A DNA stretch of 64,000 nt from Daejeonella rubra. GTDB lineage: Bacteria; Bacteroidota; Bacteroidia; Sphingobacteriales; Sphingobacteriaceae. The first letter of the stretch is position 1. Each line of letters begins with the position of its first letter. The translations under genes were made by a program, and so were the position numbers. Shown piece by piece: positions 35,249 to 44,897 of this stretch. The notes under the pieces were generated by a model, which saw only the letters and a program-made list of their open reading frames with translations, did no database searches and was not told where the DNA came from. Location: positions 209,462-273,461 of the forward strand of contig NZ_FNHH01000002.1 of the NCBI RefSeq assembly GCF_900103545.1, given 5' to 3'.

Positions 35249-36565
35249 TTAAATTTCATGACGATTATAAGGTTCAAATCTTCCTTCTTCCTCCATGTTT
35301 TCCAGTTTAAGAACTCCTCTTGGGCAGACAGCTGAGCATATTCCGCATCCCACGCATGAGGCACGAATTATATTCTCGCCTTTTTGAGCGTAGGCTCTTA
35401 CATCGATACCCATCTCACAATAAGTGGAGCAATTGCCGCATGAGATGCACTGCCCCCCATTGGTTGTTATCCTGAATTTTGATTTGAACCGTTGAAATAG
35501 TCCAAGAATTGCTGCCATCGGGCATCCGAAGCGACACCAAACCCTTGATCCCATTATTGGGTAAAATCCAGTTCCGATCACCCCTGAAAATACCGAACCG
35601 ATCATAAATCCATACCATTGCGAAAATAATCCGGATGCATCGCCAAGAATAGTACCGCTCTTCCATGAATTTAACCATAATAAGGCTGTGGTTAAAGTAA
35701 CGAATACCAACACAGAATGGACCATCCAGCGTTCCACTTTCCATGCTTTGAGTGATTTATCCGAATTTTGCCTGTATGGATCTCCAAGCGTTTCCGCTAA
35801 AGCACCACAGCCACAGATCCATGAGCAATACCAGCGTTTGCCATAATTATAGGTCAATATTGGTGTGGCAATAAAAGTCATGACAAGGCCCCAGAAAACC
35901 ATAAAAACACCAATATTCCCGGACTTGATCAGATAATCGATGTCATTCGGGAACAGATAAGAATATTTTAATGGCCAGAAATATGAGAAGTAAAATTCAG
36001 GTTGATTCAATTTCAGTAAAAATGCAGGAATTAAAAAGGCAAATCCAAGCTGGAAAAACATAACAGAGAAGGTTCTCAAAATCTGGTATCTGCTGTGTCT
36101 GTACTTACCGATGAAACGAATACCCATAATGAGAACTGCCAGGGTGTAGAAAGTGCCGTATAAAAACCACTGATCAGATACTTTGTTCCTGAGTATCATG
36201 CTTATTGGGTCCATTATCCTGATCAGTCCATCTAAATAATAGGGAAACCAATATAGAATAATGTAAAATCCCGTCATCAAAATGGCAATTCCCCAGGCAA
36301 TTGCACCCCGGTTTGTTGCGGGGCTCTGCATAATACCATTGTTCTTTATTCCTGGTATTGCTTTATAATATGGAATCGAAAATATAATTCCTCCTGAAAA
36401 AACCAAGCTGATAATTAACCAAAAAAAGAGTTCAGGCTGAGTTTCTCCCTGACCAGATGATGCAATTATTGAACAAAGTATTGCAGCTGCAATAAGAGTT
36501 GCGCCTATCTTTTGTGAAAGAAGGCTTTCTGATGGCTTTGCTATTGATAAGGAATTGTCTTGCAT
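35249..36565 (-). CDS. Membrane 4Fe-4S polyferredoxin (NapH/NosR-like)
   Basis: A 438-residue inner-membrane electron carrier with about eight helices. A loop carries RWYCSWICGCGALAETLGD and a second one VWCRFGCPMAAILG, the Cys motifs typical of NapH/NosR/CcoG-like proteins. At the C-terminus two 4Fe-4S sites follow: CISCGNCSTYCEMGID and CVGCGICSAVCPRGV. It has no FMN-binding domain. It lies six bases after the FAD oxidoreductase gene and two before a GT2 gene. The tight spacing implies that electrons from a flavoprotein are passed across or into the membrane, but the acceptor is unknown. Confidence 0.85.
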   Translation of the reverse strand: MQDNSLSIAKPSESLLSQKIGATLIAAAILCSIIASSGQGETQPELFFWLIISLVFSGGIIFSIPYYKAIPGIKNNGIMQSPATNRGAIAWGIAILMTGFYIILYWFPYYLDGLIRIMDPISMILRNKVSDQWFLYGTFYTLAVLIMGIRFIGKYRHSRYQILRTFSVMFFQLGFAFLIPAFLLKLNQPEFYFSYFWPLKYSYLFPNDIDYLIKSGNIGVFMVFWGLVMTFIATPILTYNYGKRWYCSWICGCGALAETLGDPYRQNSDKSLKAWKVERWMVHSVLVFVTLTTALLWLNSWKSGTILGDASGLFSQWYGFMIGSVFSGVIGTGFYPIMGSRVWCRFGCPMAAILGLFQRFKSKFRITTNGGQCISCGNCSTYCEMGIDVRAYAQKGENIIRASCVGCGICSAVCPRGVLKLENMEEEGRFEPYNRHEI

Positions 36566-36571
36566 TTTTTT

Positions 36572-37870
36572 TTATTTGGAAAATGATGCATCTATATTAA
36601 AATCTATGAATGCTTTTGCTATTTCTTTATAATGAGCTTTCGAAAATTCAGGATCAAACCAGCCCTGGTTTAGGTGTTCTATAACATATTCTATCTCTTT
36701 TTGATCACGTATCCATTGTTCAGCAATAACTTGTCTGAACCGTATTCCCATAAAATTAAACCCGAGAATACTTCTATCTGATTTGTTATAATTGGCTCTG
36801 AATGAAATTTTGCTATTTTCGTGTTCCCAGTAAAAGCTTTCTTGTTCATTGGTAATGACAGGAGGAACCTTTCCATAGGTTTGATATTCAATATCAAAGA
36901 ATTTTGCTGAATTGAACCAAATGCCCCGGTCATATGATGTTCTGTGACCGCATATCGTGTTAGCTAATGTTTCGGCCTGCATTTTACCAGTATACCATAA
37001 CTGTTCTATAGGAGCTTCACCTATTTTTGCAAAACGAAATTGGGCACAATCTCCGGCAGCAAAAATATCAGGGATATTGGTTTCTAAAAATTCATTTACC
37101 AATATTCCTTTCTCTATTTCTAATGTGCTATTTTTTAGGAAATTAATGTTGGGTTTAACTCCTGTAGTTATCCCTACAAACTGGCAATTAATGATTTCTT
37201 CAGTATTGGTAATAATGCTATTTACGCCAAGCCGATCGATCGATCGGATTTCTTTGAGTTCTGTATTGAATCTCAGATCAATCCCATGTTTATGGAGGTG
37301 ATTCCCAATTAATTGGGCTTCTTCCTGTGGTAATACATTGGCCCAATAGGCATTCTCACGAATCAGCATAGTGACAGATATATTTCGGCTGTGAAGCATT
37401 TCAGCCATTTCAATACCAATTAATCCGCCACCAACAATAACAGCTGAAGAAATATTGGAGGTGTTTTTCTCCATTTCCTCAAGATCCTGAATACTGTAGA
37501 GACCTTGAACACATTTTAAGTCTTCTCCCGGCCAGCCAAATTTGTTTGGAATTGACCCTGTTGCCAAAATCAGTTTGTCATAAGATAAGAAACTATTATC
37601 CTCTAATTGAATAGTTTTATTCTCTGGATCTAAGCTTTTAACAGATGCCTTTACTAGATTAATTCTATTCTTTTTCCAGAACCAGTCTTCGTAGGGTTTG
37701 GTATTTTCATGTTTCATGTGCCCCATGTAAATGTACATAAGGGCCGTACGCGAGTAGAAATGTTCGCTCTCTTCTGAGATGACAGTTATTTTCGCATCTG
37801 AATTTTTCTTACGTATGTTGCGGGCACAGGTAATACCGGTAATGCCGTTTCCTATTATGATAATATTCAT
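36572..37870 (-). CDS. FAD-dependent pyridine nucleotide-disulfide-type oxidoreductase
   Basis: A 432-residue flavoprotein. The N-terminal FAD fold is IIGNGITGITCARNIRKK; the NAD(P) fold is AVIVGGGLIGIEMAEMLHSR, preceded by YDKLILATGSIPNKFGWPGE; the second FAD site is IPDIFAAGDCAQF. No redox-active CxxC was seen, so it belongs to the rubredoxin/ferredoxin reductase or NirB-like class rather than the thioredoxin reductases. First gene of the four-gene minus-strand operon. It most likely feeds electrons from NAD(P)H to the polyferredoxin beside it. Confidence 0.85.
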   Translation of the reverse strand: MNIIIIGNGITGITCARNIRKKNSDAKITVISEESEHFYSRTALMYIYMGHMKHENTKPYEDWFWKKNRINLVKASVKSLDPENKTIQLEDNSFLSYDKLILATGSIPNKFGWPGEDLKCVQGLYSIQDLEEMEKNTSNISSAVIVGGGLIGIEMAEMLHSRNISVTMLIRENAYWANVLPQEEAQLIGNHLHKHGIDLRFNTELKEIRSIDRLGVNSIITNTEEIINCQFVGITTGVKPNINFLKNSTLEIEKGILVNEFLETNIPDIFAAGDCAQFRFAKIGEAPIEQLWYTGKMQAETLANTICGHRTSYDRGIWFNSAKFFDIEYQTYGKVPPVITNEQESFYWEHENSKISFRANYNKSDRSILGFNFMGIRFRQVIAEQWIRDQKEIEYVIEHLNQGWFDPEFSKAHYKEIAKAFIDFNIDASFSK

Positions 37871-38219
37871 AAATAGTATTTAATACGCGCTTTTGAGTTA
37901 TACTTGACCAATAATACTATTATACGGAAAACCATCTATTATTGGATTTTTAATCTGTATTTAAGGCAATAGAAATTTTATGCAGACTACTATTTTTGAA
38001 GATTTATTGTCTTAATTGTCCAATTTTGACCGTAATCCCTTTCTTGGAGTAGTTTAATCCTGGTTTTTAGGAATAATCTACTTATTGAACTCTTAATTTT
38101 TCTTTATTAAAAATCTAATTAAAATCAATTCTATTAGACAATAGCATTCATGGCAAAAATACTAAAGCTGAGTGAACTTAAAAATTACCTCATTAATACG
38201 TTATTATACCAATCTTTGA
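37871..38219. other. Spacer between murA and the redox operon
   Basis: About 350 AT-rich bases between the 3' end of murA (minus strand) and the start of the FAD oxidoreductase gene. It must hold the promoter of the redox operon, but no exact minus-strand box was found. A 27-codon plus-strand frame near 38149 looks accidental. Confidence 0.4.
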
Positions 38220-39545
38220 TCAGTGTCCTTTAGCATACGCCTCAATCCTTTTGATATCAGCACCCAAAGCTCTAAGACGTACGTCAATATCCTGATATCC
38301 GCGCTCTATTTGTTCGATATTATAGATTATAGAGGTTCCCTGTGCAGATAGAGCTGCAATAAGTAGGGATACACCCGCTCTGATGTCTGGGGAAGTCATT
38401 TCTATACCGCGAAGTTTTACTTTTTTATCAAGTCCAATTACTGTAGCACGATGTGGATCACATAAAATGATCTGGGCACCCATATCTATTAATTTATCGA
38501 CAAAGAACAGACGGCTTTCAAACATCTTCTGGTGTATAAGCACATTCCCTTTGGCTTGTGTTGCTATTACAAGCATGATACTCAATAGATCTGGTGTGAA
38601 TCCAGGCCATGGAGCATCAGCAATGGTCATAATTGAACCATCAATGAAAGTTTCTACTTCATAATGTTTTTGGGAAGGAATAAAGATATCATCTCCTCTT
38701 AATTCAAATTTTATGCCCAGCTTCCGAAATACCTCAGGGATCATTCCAAGTTCTTCATATCGAACATTTTTAATGGTAATTTCAGACTCAGTCATAGCTG
38801 CCAGGCCAATGAATGATCCAATTTCAATCATGTCAGGTAATAAACGATGTTCTGTTCCACCAAGTTTAGTTACACCTTCTATTTTTAGCAAGTTTGAACC
38901 AACCCCTGTTATTTTTGCTCCCATACGATTGAGCATTTTGCACAGTTGCTGAAGATAAGGCTCGCATGCGGCGTTATAAATTGTGGTTATTCCTTTAGCT
39001 AAAACTGCGGCCATGACAACATTTGCAGTTCCTGTTACAGAGGCCTCATCAAGTAAAATATAAGCACCTTTCAGATTGCTTGCGTCTACGTTAAAGAAAT
39101 TTGTTTTTTTATCATAAATGAATTTAGCACCTAATTTTTCAAACCCCAAAAAGTGTGTATCTAGTCTTCTACGTCCTATTTTATCACCTCCCGGTTTTGG
39201 AATGGCAGCTTTTCCGAAGCGAGCCAATAATGGTCCAACTATCATTATTGAACCTCTCAAGCTGCCTCCTTTGGCTCTGAATGATTCGGATTGGAAGAAA
39301 TCGAGATTAATATTTGTAGCCTCAAATGTATAGGTATCTTTATTTAACCGTTCAACTTTTACACCAAGGTCACTAACCAGTTCAATCAGTTTATTTACAT
39401 CCTTTATGTCTGGAATATTACTGATAGTGATTTTTTCTTCAGTCAGTAGTACAGCTGAAATTATTTGTAATGCTTCATTTTTTGCTCCTTGAGGTATTAT
39501 TTCGCCCTTTAGGGGCTTACCACCAACAATTTCAAATGCGTTCAT
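38220..39545 (-). CDS. murA: UDP-N-acetylglucosamine 1-carboxyvinyltransferase with Asp at the catalytic Cys position
   Basis: A 441-residue enzyme adding enolpyruvate from PEP to UDP-GlcNAc, the first committed step of peptidoglycan synthesis. It shows the EPSP-synthase-like repeat architecture, with QGAKNEALQIISAVLLTEE at the N-terminus and SPDIRAGVSLLIAALSAQGT near the C-terminus. The mobile active-site loop reads PKPGGDKIGRRRLDTH: D121 stands where E. coli has C115. This Cys-to-Asp change is known from several bacteria and prevents alkylation by fosfomycin while keeping activity. The gene lies downstream of the DUF4290 gene, a common Bacteroidetes order. Confidence 0.93.
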   Translation of the reverse strand: MNAFEIVGGKPLKGEIIPQGAKNEALQIISAVLLTEEKITISNIPDIKDVNKLIELVSDLGVKVERLNKDTYTFEATNINLDFFQSESFRAKGGSLRGSIMIVGPLLARFGKAAIPKPGGDKIGRRRLDTHFLGFEKLGAKFIYDKKTNFFNVDASNLKGAYILLDEASVTGTANVVMAAVLAKGITTIYNAACEPYLQQLCKMLNRMGAKITGVGSNLLKIEGVTKLGGTEHRLLPDMIEIGSFIGLAAMTESEITIKNVRYEELGMIPEVFRKLGIKFELRGDDIFIPSQKHYEVETFIDGSIMTIADAPWPGFTPDLLSIMLVIATQAKGNVLIHQKMFESRLFFVDKLIDMGAQIILCDPHRATVIGLDKKVKLRGIEMTSPDIRAGVSLLIAALSAQGTSIIYNIEQIERGYQDIDVRLRALGADIKRIEAYAKGH

Positions 39546-39752
39546 CTGTACTGCGAAATTTTAAATAAGAGATTAGTTAATTGGGGAAAGCACTAATTTA
39601 CAAAAACTAGCTTTTGTTCCTTGAATAAAATGAAATAGTATTTATTAAGAGATAGAAAAGCCCATTGCTTTCATTTTTTTAGAATTTTCGGCTGTGTTTT
39701 TTTTAAGGGGAGCAGAATCGAGGGACTTTTAATATTATTAATCGGAGTGAAG

Positions 39753-40427
39753 TCAGTAGCGTTTGCCACTTGGGTTATTAGTCCTCTGACGATTTGAGCC
39801 TGGATTATTCCGGTTAGTGTTTTGTCTTCCTTTATTTTGGTTTGAATTTCGTTGTCTGCTGGGTGAGACAGCTTGTCTAACTTCAACCCGCTGAAGATTT
39901 ACATTTTCTTCAAGTTGTAATGCTCCATTTGACATTTCACGCAGATCTTTGATTATAGTTTCATCTGCAACACTATCCTTATTCCAGGTTACATAAGCCA
40001 TTTTCATGAAATTAGCAATTGATTGCACCATAGCTTGTTTTCTCTCTGGATCTTCGATTGCTTTAGCTCTGCTTATCATTAACTCAACTGTCTTGCCGTA
40101 ATGTTTATATTTAATACGTTGTTGAGGGTAGGATAGAGGGGCAGGTTTAAATCTGATTGCATCCTCGGAAGGTTTTGGATATGGTGAATCTACATCGATC
40201 TTAAAGTCGGAGATGATATGTAGATGGTCCCATAATTTGTGTTTGAAATCAGCTACATCACGAAGATGAGGATTTAAAAACCCCATCAAATCTATGACAA
40301 CCTGAGCATAACGATTCCTTTCATCTTTGGTAGGTAAATCAACAATATATTTCACCATATTTTGAACATTACGTCCATATTCGGCTAATATTAATTTTTT
40401 CCTTGTAGTATTATAATCGAATGTCAT
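39753..40427 (-). CDS. DUF4290 protein
   Basis: A 224-residue protein. The first 170 residues are the DUF4290 domain, with MTFDYNTTRKKLILAEYGRN, MVKYIVDLPTKDERNRYAQV and HKLWDHLHIISDFKID. The last 50 residues are low-complexity and basic (QRNSNQNKGRQNTNRNNPG), a disordered tail that could bind nucleic acid. The domain is almost confined to Bacteroidetes and is often next to murA; no function is known. It is upstream of murA on the same strand, with about 200 bases between. Confidence 0.85.
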   Translation of the reverse strand: MTFDYNTTRKKLILAEYGRNVQNMVKYIVDLPTKDERNRYAQVVIDLMGFLNPHLRDVADFKHKLWDHLHIISDFKIDVDSPYPKPSEDAIRFKPAPLSYPQQRIKYKHYGKTVELMISRAKAIEDPERKQAMVQSIANFMKMAYVTWNKDSVADETIIKDLREMSNGALQLEENVNLQRVEVRQAVSPSRQRNSNQNKGRQNTNRNNPGSNRQRTNNPSGKRY

Positions 40428-40490
40428 TGTAATTGTATTATTTCGCAGTACAAATATGCGGTTTAAATGCCTTAAATTGCGATTTTGATT

Positions 40491-42761
40491 TTATTTTATA
40501 ATCCTCAATTTAGCAAATTTTAATAATAATTGCTTCTGTCCTAAATCTTTAAAGAATATAGTTGCTTTTATGTCTGGTTTGTTGCCTTCCATATTGATAA
40601 CCTTTCCAAAACCAAATCTCTCATGCTCCACTTCCATACCAACTTGTAAGCCCGAAGTATCGGATGGACTGAATCCCTCACTTGGGACATGAGCTTTTGG
40701 TAATATAGAACTTGTTCTTACTGAAGAAGATGGTTTAGGTTTGCTAAACATTTCTTTTTGCTGCCATGGAGATCGTTCTTCATCCAAAAACGGATTGTCC
40801 GTTTTTTTTTGCGCCTGTTTAAAGTCAAGTTCAAGATACCTTGCGTCAATTTCTTCAATAAATCGGCTGGGTTCACAGCTAGTTAAAGTGCCCCATCGGT
40901 AACGTGATGTTGCATATGAAAGAGTAAGTTTTTTACCAGCGCGGGTTATTCCAACATAGAATAATCTACGTTCTTCTTCCAGGTCTGTTCTTGAACTTAA
41001 GGACATTTGAGAAGGGAATAGATTCTCCTCCAGGCCCACAACGAATACATTGTCAAACTCTAATCCTTTAGCTGAATGAATGGTCATTAACGATACTGTA
41101 TCTGCATCAGGATTTTTGTCGTTGTCATCATTAGTCAGGAGAGCAACATCTTGCATAAAAATGTCAAGACTTCTCTCTTCAATATCTTCACGTTCGCTGA
41201 ATTCTTTTATGCCATTCAGTAATTCCTGAATGTTTTCATACCTGCTTAATCCTTCAACTGATTTGTCTGAATAGAGATCTTTAAGTAGAGTTGAATGTTG
41301 TGCTATATGCAGCGCTGTATCATAAGCGGAATGAGTTTTAGTCATTACCTGAAAACTTTGGATAAGTAATGCGAAATTTGCAACCGAACCAGAGCTTCGG
41401 GAATCAAGATACTTATGTGCGTTACAAATTATTTCCCATATGGTCAGATTGTTTTGATCAGCAGCTATCATAATCCGCTCAATTGTGGTATCTCCAATTC
41501 CTCGTCGAGGGTAATTGATGATTCTTTTTATTGCTTCTTCATCGTTAGGGTTGAATGTTAATCTAAAGTAAGCGATAAGGTCTTTGATCTCTTTTCGCTG
41601 ATAAAACGAAAGGCCACCATATATTTTGTAAGGAACGTTAAGTTTTCGAAGGGCTTCCTCCATTGCTCTCGATTGAGCATTTGTGCGATACAGGATAGCG
41701 AAATCATGGTATTTAGACCCTTTTAAAGCCTGTTCCTGAGCAATAGCTTCAGCAACTATTTTACCTTCCTCATTATCGCTAAAAGCTCTGTATACTTTTA
41801 TTTTATCTCCTGTTTCATTTTCAGAAAATACAGATTTTTTTAGTTGATTTTTATTGTTTGCAATTATGCTGTTGGCTACATTGACAATGTTTTGAGTAGA
41901 CCGATAATTCTGTTCTAGTTTATAAACTTTCAGGTCTGGGTAATCCTTTTCAAAATTTAGTATGTTTTGGATGTTCGCACCGCGAAAAGCATAAATACTT
42001 TGAGCATCATCACCAACTACGCATATATTTTCATTGTTTGCAGCAAGTTTTTTTACGATAAGGTATTGTGAATAATTAGTATCCTGGTACTCATCAACCA
42101 TTAAATACTTGAATTTATTCTGGTATTTGTATAGAACTTCCGGATGCTCCCTTAAAAGAACATTGGTTTTATAGAGGAGGTCATCAAAGTCCATAGCACC
42201 AGCCTTAAAGCATCTTTGCGCATATATTTGGTATATTTCACCGATGCTTCCCCGACCGGTTGAAAAGTCCTCAGCCTGAATTTGAGCGTTTTGCAAATAG
42301 GCTGCCGGTGAAACCAGGTTGTTCTTCGAGGAGGAGATACGATTGTAAACAAAGTTGACATTATAGAGCTTTTCGTCAAATTGTTTTTCCTTTATAATCG
42401 CTCTGAGCAGACTTTTACTATCATCTGTATCATAGATTGTAAAGTTACTTGGATAGCCAATTTTTGTTGATTCAACTCTAAGGAGTTTGGCAAAAACGGA
42501 GTGAAATGTTCCCATCCAAATGTTTTTGGCTTCGTTTCCAACCACTTTCATAATGCGTTCCCGCATTTCTTTCGCGGCTTTATTCGTGAAAGTGAGTACC
42601 AGAATGTTGAATGGATCTACATCTTTTCTTATCAAATGTGCCACACGGTAGGTTATAACTCGCGTTTTTCCTGATCCTGCACCCGCCACTATCATCACTG
42701 GTCCTTCGGTCTGCTCTACTGCTGCACGCTGCGAAGGATTCAATCCATCTAAATAATCCAA
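40491..42761 (-). CDS. pcrA: UvrD/PcrA-type superfamily 1 DNA helicase
   Basis: A 756-residue 3'-5' helicase for repair and replication fork clearance. Motifs in order: Q motif LNPSQRAAVEQ, Walker A IVAGAGSGKTRV, motif Ia VLTFTNKAAKEMRERI, motif II VDEYQDTNYSQY, motif III VVGDDAQSIYAFRGA, motif IV KLEQNYRST, motif V MTIHSAKGLEFDNVFVVGLE, motif VI RLFYVGITRAGKKL. The C-terminal 60 residues form the Tudor-like RNA polymerase-interacting domain (GMEVEHERFGFGKVINMEG), a mark of PcrA. Only 63 bases separate it from the DUF4290 gene, which may be co-transcribed. Confidence 0.93.
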   Translation of the reverse strand: MDYLDGLNPSQRAAVEQTEGPVMIVAGAGSGKTRVITYRVAHLIRKDVDPFNILVLTFTNKAAKEMRERIMKVVGNEAKNIWMGTFHSVFAKLLRVESTKIGYPSNFTIYDTDDSKSLLRAIIKEKQFDEKLYNVNFVYNRISSSKNNLVSPAAYLQNAQIQAEDFSTGRGSIGEIYQIYAQRCFKAGAMDFDDLLYKTNVLLREHPEVLYKYQNKFKYLMVDEYQDTNYSQYLIVKKLAANNENICVVGDDAQSIYAFRGANIQNILNFEKDYPDLKVYKLEQNYRSTQNIVNVANSIIANNKNQLKKSVFSENETGDKIKVYRAFSDNEEGKIVAEAIAQEQALKGSKYHDFAILYRTNAQSRAMEEALRKLNVPYKIYGGLSFYQRKEIKDLIAYFRLTFNPNDEEAIKRIINYPRRGIGDTTIERIMIAADQNNLTIWEIICNAHKYLDSRSSGSVANFALLIQSFQVMTKTHSAYDTALHIAQHSTLLKDLYSDKSVEGLSRYENIQELLNGIKEFSEREDIEERSLDIFMQDVALLTNDDNDKNPDADTVSLMTIHSAKGLEFDNVFVVGLEENLFPSQMSLSSRTDLEEERRLFYVGITRAGKKLTLSYATSRYRWGTLTSCEPSRFIEEIDARYLELDFKQAQKKTDNPFLDEERSPWQQKEMFSKPKPSSSVRTSSILPKAHVPSEGFSPSDTSGLQVGMEVEHERFGFGKVINMEGNKPDIKATIFFKDLGQKQLLLKFAKLRIIK

Positions 42762-42895
42762 AATTAACTCCTGTTTTTGTCTGCTAAATTACTAAAGAGA
42801 TTTGAGATTAGAGATTCAGGTCATTGGACAATTTCTCCACCATGTAACCTAAAATTGGCTAAATTGAGGAAATCGAAATAATGAATAGTGATAAA

Positions 42896-44353
42896 TTAGT
42901 CATTATCAATTAACCCCGACTTACCCGGATTATTAAGGTTTTCGTTAATGTTGATTATTTTATCATCCAGGTCATTAATACAATAGCCTAATTGTTCAAC
43001 AAATTCATCTTTTTCAATGAGGTTATCTTTTTCAAGAAACATCAATCCTTTTAGGGTAGCAACAGGACTACGAATCTGATGAGAAAGGTGGGATGAATAC
43101 TCTGAAAGTTTTTTATTTTTTACTTTAAGGTCTTTTGTCCGGTCATCGATAATTTCTTCAAGGTTCTGATTTGCACGGTCAAGGTCATCCTTTTGTTTGG
43201 AGATTTCAAGATTCAATCGGGTTAAAACTTTATTAGTATTCGCAGATTTCCGAACGTTTTTAATTAACAGGAATATAACGAGAAATGCCATAGCTGCAAT
43301 TGCACTGCTTGCCCAGAAAAGTATCTGGGTGTTTTTCTGCTTTGCAATGGTTAGCTCGTTTTCTTTTTGTTTCTCGAGTTGGATATGCTGAGTCTCCAAA
43401 AGACTTATTTTTTCAGAAATATTATTGGCATATTTTGCGCTGTCTTGTTTATATGCTTTTTGCAGATAATTTAATGCTTGAAAATAGTTTTTACGTTTGT
43501 TTTCTAGTTCATAAGATACGATAGTGAAATTATATTCAAGTTTGGTGTCCTTGAGCAATTTTGCATAGAGTAATCCCTCATTGATGGTTTTCTCTGCTTT
43601 GGAAAATCTGCTTTGTGCTATATGAATTGAGCTGAGTGTTAAATTAACAGCTGCTATCGAGTTATTTAATTTTTCTTCTTTTGCATTCTTCAGAGCATCT
43701 GAAAGGTGTTTCTCTGCTTTCTGATAATCTCCAAGATTAAGATAAAGTACCCCCATGTTTTGATTACTTTGAATAATTCCTAATTTATTATTCAAAGTAA
43801 TAAACATTGAAAGGCTTTTCTGATAATCAGAAAGTGCCTTTGTGTAATTTTTGCTTTGCTGATTTGCAGTACCGATATTTAAATAAAGGCCCGCTAAAAG
43901 ATTTTTATTTTTTAACTTCTCTGCTATTTTTAAACTTTTGTTAAAACTTTCCAGCGATTTTTTTAAATCAAGGTCTCTATAGAGATTTCCTATATTGTTA
44001 TAAACTTTTGCTTCTCCTTCTAAGTTTTTACTTTTTTTAAAGTAGCTCAATGCATTTAAATAGTTTTCAATAGAAATATCAATTGAGTTTTTGTAACTGT
44101 TCCCAACACCAATTACTCGATAGGATTCAGCTATACCGTTAATGTAATTTAATTTAAAGGATAATTGCAGAGCTTTTTTTGCGTTTGTGATTGTAATATT
44201 CGGATTAATTAAACGAGACTTAAATGCATTGTTATTAAGCTCAATAATTTCAGATGTATCAGTAGTATTTGTGATTTTATTGGAACCATTTCTGATATTT
44301 TGCGTATAAATTAAAAAGGCTATAGGTATTAATATAAAACTTAAAATTTTCAT
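42896..44353 (-). CDS. TPR membrane protein with histidine-kinase dimerisation domain but no ATPase domain
   Basis: A 485-residue protein from ATG 44353; a TTG 42 bases earlier is rejected. An N-terminal signal or anchor helix (ILSFILIPIAFLIY) is followed by TPR repeats over about 75-310 (KVYNNIGNLYRDLDLKKSLE, GLYLNIGTANQQSKNYTKAL, NMGVLYLNLGDYQKAEKHL), a coiled coil, a membrane helix near 343-364 (FWASSAIAAMAFLVIFLLI) and a second coiled coil. It ends with a HisKA-like region, SEYSSHLSHQIRSPVATLKG (H425). Only 60 residues follow: no N, G1 or G2 box, so it cannot bind ATP as a kinase. It is divergent from two genes for tiny exported proteins. Confidence 0.8.
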   Translation of the reverse strand: MKILSFILIPIAFLIYTQNIRNGSNKITNTTDTSEIIELNNNAFKSRLINPNITITNAKKALQLSFKLNYINGIAESYRVIGVGNSYKNSIDISIENYLNALSYFKKSKNLEGEAKVYNNIGNLYRDLDLKKSLESFNKSLKIAEKLKNKNLLAGLYLNIGTANQQSKNYTKALSDYQKSLSMFITLNNKLGIIQSNQNMGVLYLNLGDYQKAEKHLSDALKNAKEEKLNNSIAAVNLTLSSIHIAQSRFSKAEKTINEGLLYAKLLKDTKLEYNFTIVSYELENKRKNYFQALNYLQKAYKQDSAKYANNISEKISLLETQHIQLEKQKENELTIAKQKNTQILFWASSAIAAMAFLVIFLLIKNVRKSANTNKVLTRLNLEISKQKDDLDRANQNLEEIIDDRTKDLKVKNKKLSEYSSHLSHQIRSPVATLKGLMFLEKDNLIEKDEFVEQLGYCINDLDDKIININENLNNPGKSGLIDND

Positions 44354-44490
44354 AACTATATTTGCATGTAAGTTTAAAAAAAAATAAGCAAACAAAATAG
44401 AAGAATTGGTTTAATTTTTCTATAAAATGAAGTTTGAAAAATGAGTTAAGATATAAAATTTATTAATTAATCATAAAAATCCCCAAAGTC

Positions 44491-44766
44491 ATGCAAAGAA
44501 TTCTATGCATTTTATCCTTTTTAGTAATTATTTTACTAAATGGTTGTGAAAAAGATCAATCAATTGTGCCAAATGAGAAAACTTTGATCAAATCAGAGAA
44601 GGGCCTCTTATGCCGTGGTTGTGGTGATTGGGATCTATCAGATCCAACTTCTACAACTGAAGCAACCACAACTAATAAACAAGCTGGTACAGATACCGCT
44701 TTTGTTAATAGTAAAAGATTTAGAAGAGATATTCCAGTTATACCAACAAATTCGAAAGAAAAATAA
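44491..44766 (+). CDS. Very small lipoprotein
   Basis: A 91-residue protein with a lipoprotein signal: hydrophobic residues 5-17 and lipobox LLNGC, Cys at 19. The mature part of about 70 residues is polar, contains CRGCGDWDLSDPTS and an unstructured Thr-rich stretch (TTEATTTNKQAG), and ends RDIPVIPTNSKEK. No family is known to me. It is divergent from the TPR/HisKA gene and followed 131 bases on by another tiny exported protein gene. The two Cys of CRGC could bind metal or form a disulfide, but that is only visible pattern. Confidence 0.6.
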   Translation: MQRILCILSFLVIILLNGCEKDQSIVPNEKTLIKSEKGLLCRGCGDWDLSDPTSTTEATTTNKQAGTDTAFVNSKRFRRDIPVIPTNSKEK

Positions 44767-44897
44767 TATTTCATTTGAATTTGTTAATGGTTTATGCCAT
44801 TAATATACTGGTTGTCAATTTTAATAAACATATTTCATTTACAGTTTGGTGAGATTTATAAATCATTCAACTTGTCAATTGATTAACACATTTAACC

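Noticed and set aside
39671..39886. A 71-codon minus-strand frame overlapping the end of the DUF4290 gene
   Set aside because: It is out of frame with the low-complexity DUF4290 tail, whose AAC-rich repeats keep other frames open.
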